Part shown: positions 38,960-49,181 of the stretch, piece by piece
How positions within the stretch are numbered: position 1 is the stretch's first letter
Layout of the letters: each line of letters opens with the position of its first letter
From: Cloeon dipterum
Taxonomy: Eukaryota; Arthropoda; Insecta; Ephemeroptera; Baetidae
DNA: 64,000 nucleotides
Direction: 5' to 3'
Assembly (NCBI RefSeq): GCF_949628265.1
Contig: NC_088789.1
Span: 18,903,883 to 18,967,882, forward strand
Position numbers and translations under genes: made by a program
Notes under the pieces: model-generated
What the model saw: only the letters and a program-made list of their open reading frames with translations
Told to the model about the DNA's origin: nothing
Database searches by the model: none

Positions 38960-40152
38960 TAAGGGTGCCAAATCAAGGGTGGCTTTTATCACAGAGGGTG
39001 CACTGTAAAGTAGGCAGCCACTCCCTGCAGCTAGCGAGACTGCGCCCCTCCAGATCGAAGACCGGGCAGCAGCGGCCGGAAAACATCTCTGCCTGGACCA
39101 CTTTCCAGCGCGCGCGTGCGGCGCCAAAACTCAAAACAAGTAACCCACCACCCCGCAGCAGTGGCGGGGGAAGTCATTATTCCAGCCGTTACTCCGCAAC
39201 TTTTCCGATCAAATTGAAAGCGTGGCCAGCCAAAAGTATCTAGGCACTTTCGTCAATTACCGGTTGATCAAAAGCCGCAGGAAATGCTTGAAAGAGAAAT
39301 TTCCATGCATTGTTATTGAACTTTTATCGCTTTTACTTTTCTTATCGCAAGTGCAAGATAATGAGCAAGTGGTATAGTGTTCAAAAGAAAGCAGAAACGT
39401 GGTCACGCTACTGAGAAAAATAATGCGGTATTTATATTCAATGGATTTTTTAAGAAAGTCGAGGAGATTTTATTTACTAAGAGTTTCTAGTTAAAAATTT
39501 AAGCTTGTATTAGTTTTTTTTTTACAGACTTTTATTTTATATTTTCATGGTAAAATATTATACTTTCTTTAAGATATATCGCTGGGGACATTTTCTGGCT
39601 TGAAATATATTTACGGGGGTTTTAAACTAAAAGAGCTGAATTAATTAGGATGAAGTCAAAATAGAAGATTACATACAGTGAAACAATTGGAAATTATTTT
39701 CACTGTCCAGTAGGTGATCATTCAAGTGATTTTTTCTACAAAACAGAAGCTCAAGCTACAAAATAAATCATTTTTTATAATTTGCTTCACTTGATCAGGT
39801 TTTTAAGGCAGTTTTTGATTCCTATAGAAGAGATCTATTCTCACATCCTTAAAAATGAAATAAGGCTTCTAGAAGGGAAGGATTAGAAATCACCCTAAAT
39901 TTGTTGCTTATAGCCAATATATTTTCTAAAAATGCTCATTGCACCTGATGGGTAAATTTCGATTTAGCTCTTTCTTTTGTTCATTTTTTGTGGAAAAATG
40001 GTCAGATTTTTCTGGGTGTTGCAGTCTCTCTTTAATTAATTTTGGCTTTCGCCATCAGATGTACAAAATATTGAAATTTAAAAATAGCGAACAATGCTAG
40101 AAGACAACAACTATACCAAGTCAAATTATAAAAAATGATTAATAGCACTCGG
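38960..40152. other. intergenic region
   Basis: Sequence between the possible rapsyn 5' end and the stop of the first AGPAT gene. The first 200 bases are GC-richer and may include the rapsyn promoter. The remainder is AT-rich with no supported exon. Confidence 0.45.
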
Positions 40153-41880
40153 TTAGTTTTCTTCGTCAAATCCAACCAGTCCCGGGTATTTTGGTGGCAA
40201 GGAATCTCTCAGCTCGGTCGACACGTTTGTGTAAACCTCGTTCATCTGTTTCCAAACCTTGTTCTGCAGCTCGCCAATGTCGTCAAGCGTGAGCCCTTTG
40301 GTCTCGATATAAGGCAACACGGTGATGATCACTTTTCCTGAAACAAAATCAATGGATGCGATGAACACTGGCGATACGAGGCGCAAGAAAATGCGATACC
40401 GGTGCCGAAAAAGCCATTGTTATGGTTGATGAAATAGTATGGTGAGAAAACGACAGGCATAATGGGTGCTTGGCATGCTATCGCCACGTGAAAAGCGCCC
40501 TTCTTGAATGGCATCAGGCTGCGACTTTTATTCCTCGTTCCTTCCGGAAAAACCCACAGTTTGACGCCGTCCTTGTCCATTCTCCTGCGTAAAAAATAAA
40601 AAAGGGTAATTTGCGTGGCAATAAATCAAGCATAACGGGGCGAACTTTCGGAGCATTGACAGTTTTTTTTCTTAGCTTGATAATGGTTGCATTTTGTAAA
40701 ATAATTCGTCTGACTTTATGTGAATTTGAGTTAAAAATGACGCTTTTGAATTAAAATCGTGTATTTATTCCAGAGAAACTAAAATTTGAAAAACATGATT
40801 TTTCTTAAAATGTTCTAATATTTTATATAATATATTAAACAAAAGTTATTTTAGTCAGAATTAACACTATTGACAAAACGTATAAACTGGTATTTTATAT
40901 CGTATAAAAAACCTTTTGGGGGGAAATTCTCTAATTAATCCCAAATTTTCACCTAGCAGCCTCTTTAAGCTGTTTCTGGGCCTGCTTTGAGTTGAGTCTG
41001 TCGATGAAAATGCATCCTGACAGCCAGAGCGCAAGGCCGAAGGGCCACGCGTAAAAAATCTCCTTTTTGGCCACCGACGAGCAGTTTTTCATCCATTTCC
41101 AGATCCAAAACATGCCGAGAACATCAAACGAGTTTTGGTGGTTCGCCACGGCCACACACGCCCTCGTTTGGCTCAGCAATTCTTTCCCCCGCACTTCCCA
41201 TTTAATGCCGAAAATATGCGATACCAAGCGGAGGACGAATGAAGACCTGCTGAAAGAGGAAATTTTATCACATATGAGAGTATTTTTATTGCCAAACAGA
41301 TCAACTTAGTTCAATATCGAACTGGCGCAGCGTGCTAAATTTTATGCAAACGACTCATTTGGGATTTCAACCCTGACCGAATGTATGCATTGATGCTCCA
41401 AATTGAACGTAAAATTTTAGTAACCATATATGATGGAAAAAAATAATGAATAAATGTTTCTCTTCAATCCTTTGCTGACAAAAAAAAATTTATTTCACAC
41501 CGCAACTTATTTTCTCTATTATTCTACTGCAGCCTTTGGTTTTTATTTTGTATTTTGAAATTTTCAAGAATAGCCATTTCATTAGGTAAGTGATTTTTAT
41601 CTGAACACCTACTTCAATATGATTTATCACATTTCTCACTCTTTGTAATTATTAAAAAATAGTAAAGGTCATTAACTTCAATTATCACTTCAAGATTTTG
41701 AAAAACATCTACTTACTAGCAGTTTATGGGGTCGCACGGGTTGAAAACGGCGAAGAAAGGGATGCAGAAAGTTGCCAAAAACGAAATGATGAAATAGTAA
41801 AGGGTAAATTTTGTGTTGTAAGGTGCGAATCGCAGAGCCAGCACTAGCCCCAGCAAGAAAACAACTGTCGCCAGCCACAT
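40153..41880 (-). CDS. AGPAT: 1-acyl-sn-glycerol-3-phosphate acyltransferase, copy A
   Basis: Acylates lysophosphatidic acid to phosphatidic acid in the ER membrane. Exons in transcript order: 41880-41717, 41249-40953, 40584-40400, 40337-40153, giving 276 aa. Two N-terminal membrane helices lie in exon 1 (MWLATVVFLLGLVLALRF and the TLYYFIISFLATF segment). Exon 2 has the catalytic NHQNSFD block (NHx4D), and exon 3 has the glycerol-phosphate-binding FPEGTRN block. The last exon encodes the conserved VLPYIETKGLTLDD and PGLVGF tail. Unlike copies B and C, the catalytic region is split by an intron after EAAR and is not GC-rich. It lies head to tail with copy B, about 580 bp downstream of it. Confidence 0.9.
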
Positions 41881-42461
41881 TTTCTTCGTGGAGAATTTTA
41901 GAATGAGTGCATTGCAACAAAGTCTCGGGCTTCTCTTGAATCCACTGTAAAATCACGCGAACGAGTATCTTATCAAACACAATGGAGACGCACATAGTTG
42001 CACAGAGAATACAAACTAATGTAGTAATAATTGACAAACTGAAACGCAAAGTAGCGTGACTTCTTCGTATCTCAGCAGTGATCTCTAGAACGTAATAAAT
42101 GCAAGAAAAAATGTAAACGGGATTAATCATCGGAGATTTGCAATTTAAAAAACGCTCTCTTTCGATGACAATCGATCAGTATGATAGATTGCACTTGATC
42201 ACCCCATATGAAGGATAGGCTTTGTCGACAGTTCATCACAGGTGGGCGTCTGGACCTAATTGTTTTATCTTATCAGCATCAGCGATGTAAAATTTGAGCT
42301 TTATATCTTAGACTATTACGGATATAGTTATGTAAGACACACACGCATAAGAGTTATGTTTGTATGAACGAGATTTATTTGAACAACCAAGCTTTCATTT
42401 GATTATTTGTTTAGTATCATATATCGAGACATTTAAAAATAACCTAACCCTATTTAAAGTT
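41881..42461 (-). other. short intergenic spacer between tandem AGPAT copies
   Basis: A gap of 581 bp holding the promoter of copy A and the 3' UTR of copy B, both on the minus strand. No other gene was seen. Confidence 0.6.
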
Positions 42462-44857
42462 TTAATCTTCAAATCCGACCAATCCAGGATGGTCAGGAGG
42501 AAGTTCAGCCTTTAGTTCTTCAGCTACTTTAAAGTAGACTTTCTCCATTTCACTTTTCACTCGGTTCATCAAGTCTTCAACATCATCCAGCGTCAGACCT
42601 TTGGTTTCGATGTAAGGTAACACAGTTATGACCACTTTACCTGAAATAATAATATTTAGAGGTACTTTAAACTTTAATGATCAAGTTTCTTCCACAAAAG
42701 CTGTTCTGAACTTATTTAATTAAATTCCTGATATATGTTTATTTTTTCTCTTTTGATGTAAATATTAATCCGAAATATATATTGTTTTGTTTATTTCTAC
42801 CATCCTAAATATTTTTAAATAAGATGAAAATTTGCCAATGGATAATTTTCCACTATTCATAATTTACGAGTTATGGAAAAATATGAAAAGTTAAGTTAAA
42901 AATCTTGAAAATTTTTAAGACACTTAATTTTTTCTGATTCAAAAGTTTTTTAATTTTGAAATCTTATTAATATAAAAATAAACGAATTATAATAGGGGTT
43001 AAGGCTTTATTTATAATTAAGTATTTATAAATGCGAAAGCAACAACAATTTTTGAAAGCAGCAATTTTCTCTTGAAAAAAAAAATCAACCGTCAAGTACG
43101 AGTGAATTATGCCACAACGAGTCTAAAACCGACAACCGACTACTGTACTGCAAAAAAAACCTCTAAAATTGTAGACTATCTGCTTAAAAAAGCTGTCTTA
43201 AATTTCAGCCTTTAACATGATAGTTGAAGTGAACAAATGGGAAACCATCTAAATTTAGGCCAAAGAGTCCTCTAAAATTCCCACCCCTAGTAACATTAAT
43301 AATAAAAAATAATAAATTAAAATTCGTACCGCCAGTGTGGTATTTGTTGTGGGGGTTGATGAAGTAGTAGGGCGAGTAGACGACTGGCATGATGGGCGCC
43401 TGGCAGGCGATGGCGACGTGGAAGGCGCCCTTCTTGAACGGCATCAGGCAGCGGCGCTTGTTGCGCGTGCCCTCGGGGAAGAGCCACAGCTTGACGTTGT
43501 CCTTGGCCATGAGGCGGGCCGCGTGGGCCAGCTGTCCGCGGGCCCGCTCCGAGTTGATGCGGTCGATGAAGACGACGCCGGCCAGCCAGGCGGCCAGGCC
43601 GAACGGCCACGCGTAGAAGATCTCCTTCTTGGCCACGGCGGCGATTCGGTACGACCACGGCCAGAACCAGAACATGCCCAGGACGTCGAACGAGCTCTGG
43701 TGGTTGGCCACAACCACGCACCCGCGCCGCTGGCTCATTATCTTCATGCCCCGTACTTCCCATTTGATGCCCACCAGATACGAGCACAAGCGCAGAATTT
43801 GTGTCCAATGCCTAAAAGAAAAAAATTGACATGCTGCATTGTTTACTAATTTTATCAATGCTTATAACTTAGGCTGTGAATTTTGACCTTATATTTTTAG
43901 ATAGAAATTTAATTTATATTTTCAAAGTAATTATATTATAATGTTTCTTTGTCGTACGAGACAGACTTAGAGGTTTGTAGATTTTATTTCCAGCGCGCCT
44001 GTCTATAAATGTAAATTAATTTATATCTTAGAAAAACCTTTCTTGTGACTATTAGTAAGATTTTATAACTAGACTTTTGCACTTTTCACATTCAATTTTC
44101 GTGATTCTATTTACATTGCCTCTGACGCTAACAAAAATTAAGTACACGCGTATATAGGTCCACAGCTTTATTTGGCTTATTAGGAAACTCTAAGGATGCT
44201 CCGTTTAAATTTGTGGTTAATTTATTGAATTCATGCTCATATAAAGGCTTCTAGTAAAATCACTGCGCTATTGAGTTTTGGAACTCCGATTTGTCTGAAC
44301 TATAGTTTTTTACTCAATTTTTTGTAATTTAGGAAAATAATCTAAACAGTTTTTTCCAACATCAATATTAGTTAATTAATTAATAATATACTATATTAAT
44401 TGTGCTTCAAAAAATTATGACAACTATGAACTTGGTTCACATTAGGTCTTTCATTTCACCACGAACTAAAACGAATCATTTGTTGAGTTCGAGAGCTAAA
44501 ATAAATTCCTTTAAATATATACCTTTAATTTGTTTTAGCTCAAATGTAAATCAAGAAAGTATTCACTGCGCCACATACAAAACAGTAGCAATGAATATTA
44601 ATTCCAGTGTTAATCTTGTTCACTGCACCGATAACTCTACGAGAAGGTTCGAGTCGCGCCGGTGGAAAAATAACAAGTTTCAATTACGTGCAGTTGACTG
44701 AATCACAGGGGCGCAGCAGGAAGTAGGGGATGCCGAGCAGCGAGAAGAAGGACGTGTAGATGTAGAAGAGGATGGCGCGCCAGTTGAACGCGATCCAACG
44801 CCGGGCCAGGGCGAGGCCGACGCAGGTGGCCGCCGCGATCAGCAGCCAGACTTCCAT
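42462..44857 (-). CDS. AGPAT: 1-acyl-sn-glycerol-3-phosphate acyltransferase, copy B
   Basis: Lysophosphatidic acid acyltransferase of the ER membrane. Exons in transcript order: 44857-44688, 43811-43330, 42640-42462, giving 276 aa. Exon 1 has two membrane segments (MEVWLLIAAATCVGLAL and AILFYIYTSFFSLLGI). Exon 2 holds both catalytic blocks, NHQSSFD and FPEGTRN, in one 482-nt exon without the intron of copy A. Exon 3 ends in PGLVGFED. Exon 2 is strikingly GC-rich and, from the SFD codons onward, almost identical at DNA level to exon 2 of the inverted copy C. The identity continues into the following intron. Exons 1 and 3 are clearly diverged. Confidence 0.92.
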
Positions 44858-46327
44858 TGGATGCGGTCAGGCGGCGAGCGAATGTCGCGGCTTTCGAGCG
44901 CCCTGCAGATTTTCACTGCAGTTCAAATGAGCAGATAAGATGCGAAATTACTGCTGCACACAATGTTGTGCCCCTGTTTCTGTGATAAGAACCAAGGCAG
45001 AAGGTCGGATGCGGGGATAATTTAGGACTTTTTATCCTTTGATAGCGTGTCACACTCCTCGAGTGCTTCGAAGATGCAATAATGTATGATAAGTGTAAGT
45101 GTGCACGTTTCTTTCACGCGCAAAAATAGACGTGTTACGGTGCTAGAATTTGACATTTTTTCATGCAGTAGAATCTCTGAATCACTTGTAAACTTTGGGC
45201 TGTTGTGTCTGGAGCATTGATTAACATCAAACTTTGATCGTGAATTTTTATCTATTTCTTGTTCTTATCTGCTATTGTCTAACCTTTAATACGCAGTGGC
45301 GTGAATTTGTTGGTGCTGTTATGAATTGCAAAATTAATGCAAATAATTAGGGATTTGAATTTTAGACGGCTGACAATTTTCTGAGCTTCTAATCGTTGCG
45401 GAAACATCAAATGAGCACGAATCGTGTAATTTTAAACCATTTAAACTATAATCTAAATAATATAAAACCGCAAGAACCGTCGTAAACAGTCTAAAAAGCT
45501 GTCTAAACCGGATTAAAGTCCAAGCATGATTACGTTTTCGCGCCAGGGATTTTTCTCGTGATTTTTTCCAGGCTAGTGATAATTTTTTACATGCAAATTT
45601 CGGTTTTGTTGCTATTTTCAACATATTTAGTCAGTTTTCATTACTTTATAGGGGTTAAAATCTAGGAAGAAAATGTCTTAATTACTTAAAATAATTCATA
45701 TTATATAAATCTTTCCAACATTAAAAAAATGATACCATATTTAAGCCATAAATATTATATATTATGCTTTGTACGATGGCATGCAAAAGCATGAAAACAA
45801 AAATGCAAATAGAAAGTTCTGAAGAATAAAATGCAGCTTCCTCGGTGTGTATTGAGCTGTTTATTTTTCCATATTTCTACAGAAAAGGTCCTGCAGAGAG
45901 CTGCATTTAAGTCTTTTGACAAATAAATAAAAATATAATGTTGGAAGTTAAGTTTAATTTAAATTTAAAACAAAAATCTTGTAAGATGCTTTAAAGAAAC
46001 ATTTAGATGCCAGTAAAGCAATAATAGGTTTACATTATAAATGTACCAGCCTTATTTTAGTATCTCAGTGCACACGATGTATAAAGTCGGCAAAGAGCTG
46101 CAGCTATAACTGATTGTTGTTCTCCCTCGATCCCCTCTAAATGAGCAAGAAGTGCTCAAACAATGAGTCATCCGTGAACTCTCAACTATTTATCGTTTTT
46201 CTTATCATTTTTACATAATTAATTTATCCAAACAAATAATAAGAAATTCAAGACTCAATGTAGTTCAGTGGGAAACAGGTAACCCCAATAAGCTTCGTTA
46301 ACTGCTTGTTCCATAGATCTAGTTAAC
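44858..46327. other. intergenic region upstream of AGPAT copy B
   Basis: Contains the promoter of copy B and then AT-rich DNA. A stretch near 45361-45470 resembles 35682-35775 and may be a dispersed repeat copy. No coding exon was supported. Confidence 0.4.
45361..45470 (+). repeat. possible dispersed repeat, copy 2
   Basis: Partner of the sequence at 35682-35775, in the same orientation, in the intergenic DNA upstream of AGPAT copy B. It is followed by a run of GTCTAAA-type words also seen near 0.88-0.91 kb. Confidence 0.3.
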
Positions 46328-48212
46328 TCAACGCCAGTCCCTATTTACTAATTCAAACGCAATTAAACTTGGGGCAAACTGAATCCTGCCCCTTTCATCA
46401 ACGAACGGCAAATGTGGTGGTAAAAGCGAACTGTTGCTCCGAGTGAGTGAGGGCACCTCAAAAGATCGAAGCGACTTTTGCAGCAGTAGCAGTAACTGCC
46501 CCTTAGAGAAAAGCTGCCCGTCGCGGATATATAGAGTTAAAAATTCATCAGCCGTTGAAGAGCACGCCGAAAATTCAAAGAGCGGTGTGTTTGGGAACTT
46601 TTGCATCGCTGACAAACCTGACTGGAGATAAAGTGTTTCTCACTCGATAATAAAAAAGGAGACGATTAGATGAATGCGAATTATTTTAAACAATAAAAAC
46701 CCTGCATTCACTGGAGATTGATTGTTGAAATGATTTAAATGCAAAGTTCCTCTTTAAAGCTTTGGTATTGTTTTTAACAATATAAAAGTTTTTAAGTATT
46801 TCCTCTATGACTTTTTGGGGAAAAATTTTTATCAATCGATTCACATTAATTTTGTTGCAAATATTTTCAATGTTTATTCATTTGGCAGTCGGCAAAACTG
46901 CCTTTTTCACGATCAAATTTCTCGTCCACGAATGTCAATTGCGTCTCCCTGGAAAAATCTGCACGGAAAGGAAAGCCGTAAAGTTTGAGCGATTCCCCAA
47001 CAGGCCCGGACTGCTTGCGATTGAGGTGTCCTCTTGCATCTTGCTTGGCAGCATGCTCCTGTTTACTCAAAAATGACAAGAGTAATTTGATGCAAAAGCT
47101 AATAAAGAGACGCATTAGGAGTTGAATTGAACTCGTCATTTTACATTCGCACCAAACTGTGGTAGCTGAACAATCAATTCGCATGATTGTGTACAATATC
47201 ACAAAAAACACACAAAACGCAGTTAATAATTGAAATCATCTAAGTATATGCAACGAAAAAGTATGAAATGTAGAAAATAGACTTCCCGCGCGTACAAATG
47301 AAAAAAATCCGCAGGCAATATTTTCAAACCTCAGAAACCAATTAATATTGAAACACACCCAGGAAATTTTTCTTGCCAAGGAAATATTTCCTTAATTAAC
47401 ATCCACGAACCCCTCCCCCACTCCATTGTAACCCCCAACTAAAATTTTGAGCGCAGTCCGGGTTCGCCGATCCTGAAACGCGTCATCTCGAGTGAAGAAG
47501 AGACAAGCGAAAAACGAGCTTGCAACTTGCAAGCCAAGAAGTAAATAATGCGGCTGCGAACTGGAGTTGTGCCAGTCGCGGGCGCGCGCCTACGTGTGTG
47601 TTTACTCCTCACCAAACTCTTGCCGCGCGATAAATAATAACTCGGCTGATGCCAAGCAAGTTGTGAAACTTGAGGAGTACAAACTTATCTTGATTCTTGG
47701 CAAAAAGTCAGCCTAATCTGGTCCGTGTTGTATATTATATATGTGTGCGTGGAATGCCATACGCTATATGTACAACTTTTGGCGATATCTGAATTTTATG
47801 AGATAGAGAAAATATAAAAAAAACTTCTTGAATAACCAGTTTTCCCCCTGGGAAATTCACATCAATTTATCAGTCGTCTTTACCATGAGATTTTTAGGAC
47901 AAAATGGGCAAAATCGTCTAAATTTTTTTATATTGCTGTTGTAAAAAATACAATAATTAAAAATTTTAAAAGGCAATCTCATCCAATCATCAAGTAAGGT
48001 GTGCGTTGGATCCATCGATCGAATAATGAACATTAAATTTAGACAGCAAACAAGATTAGAGGTCACCACAGGTAATTTTCTGAAAATTGAATGAATAATT
48101 TTATTAAACGCAATTATTGAACGCTATTATTTATTAAGTGCGATTTTCCTCATGCACTCGTCCTCAAACACCTGTAGCTCTTGGAACAGCGAGAGGGTCC
48201 ATTGGAAATTCC
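46328..48212 (-). CDS. possible uncharacterised gene, exons at 48.2, 47.0 and 46.6 kb
   Basis: Three pieces on the minus strand look exon-like but match no family I know. The piece at 46617-46328 is open for 96 codons, follows an acceptor CCAGTCAG and ends in a stop (VNRDWR). The piece at 47058-46911 follows a pyrimidine-rich acceptor TAAACAG and ends at a possible donor C|GTGAAA; its outgoing phase 1 fits the last piece. A third piece near 48212-48170 follows ATAATTACAG and can end at CAG|GTGTTT. A TATAAAG lies further upstream near 48.32 kb. The predicted product of the last two exons has LTFVDEKFDR, then TPLFEFSACSS, then PHLPFVDERGR. Phase fit is suggestive only, and the start codon is not fixed. 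Confidence 0.22.
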
Positions 48213-48329
48213 TGTAATTATTTAAGTCAATTATTTTTGGGAATTTTGACACTTCACTCAGATGTCCACGACAGCTTAGTGAGTGGGGGAGAGATAGTTC
48301 CAAGCGCAAGTTGCTTTATAAAATTATCA

Positions 48330-49181
48330 TATACGCATAAATATAGATGTTTACTCGCTAATCTTATCGTGCCATTTGAACTTATATCGGTTGAATTGTC
48401 ATTAAAAGAAAGTGACGCTGCGAAGAAATTCTTTTGTTTACTTATTTGCTTTCTTTTGCGGAAATTAAAGTGATTATTCAGTAAATCAAATAAAGGCAGT
48501 TTAGTTGAATCAAAAATTAACTGCTCATAAAATATTTCGAAAAATCAGGAAAATTATTAAAAATGAACTAATGTAAGAAAGAAAATAATTGGTTAAATAA
48601 TGTCACAGAATAACTGAAGACCACAGGACAAGGAAAATGAATTTAAAGTTTGACACGGGAGCTTCAGATCCTTAAACTTAATTTTCTTTTTTAATTTAAA
48701 ATTTCAGCTTCCTCGAGAGTTAAAAAAATACTCAACTCCTGCTGTAAAAAATCATTTCAATGTAAAGATATATTTTAGAGAAGCAGCAAAACTGTCCAGA
48801 AATTATTTGTGTAATAGTTTTGGTGTAGTACATGCCAAGTGCGTTTATTAATTTTTTGAATAATTTGACTGCAGTTGCTGCGATTATGATGGAAACGCTG
48901 TGTAAACAACTTAAGAGACTAGAAAACTGGCGTTATCAAAGTTCAACGTGCCCCAGATTATAGGAAGATTGTGCATCAATCACAATAGACACGAGGCCAT
49001 GCAAATCGCGCCTCCGTGCCGAATGCCCCACACCTCGCGAAGCACACCCCCTACCCGGCGTGTGTATATCAGCCGCGTTTCTCGAGGTGACCCCGCGTCC
49101 TCTTCGTTCTCCGCGGCCAGATAAGCACGTGTGTGCCTCCCGAGTTCACTCCAGTCCGTCCCTGGTCCATTGACGAAGAGG
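48330..49181. other. intergenic region upstream of AGPAT copy C
   Basis: AT-rich, then GC-rich from about 49.0 kb, where the copy C promoter and 5' UTR should lie. The minus-strand open frame at 48980-49279 is a composition shadow of the GC-rich start of copy C. Confidence 0.45.

Noticed and set aside
43337-43849. 170-codon open frame on + across AGPAT copy B exon 2, and its twin on - at 50501-50926
   Set aside because: Both are antisense to a well-conserved enzyme exon. They stay open because third positions are almost all G or C. Their similarity simply follows from the shared DNA.
44640-44662. GGTTCGAGTC string resembling a tRNA T-arm
   Set aside because: No matching acceptor stem, D-arm or anticodon arm upstream.
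46867-47211. 114-codon minus-strand frame read as a secreted peptide precursor
   Set aside because: The first codon is GTG, the hydrophobic part overlaps a pyrimidine-rich acceptor tract, and no dibasic or amidation sites are present. An exon of a larger gene is the better reading.
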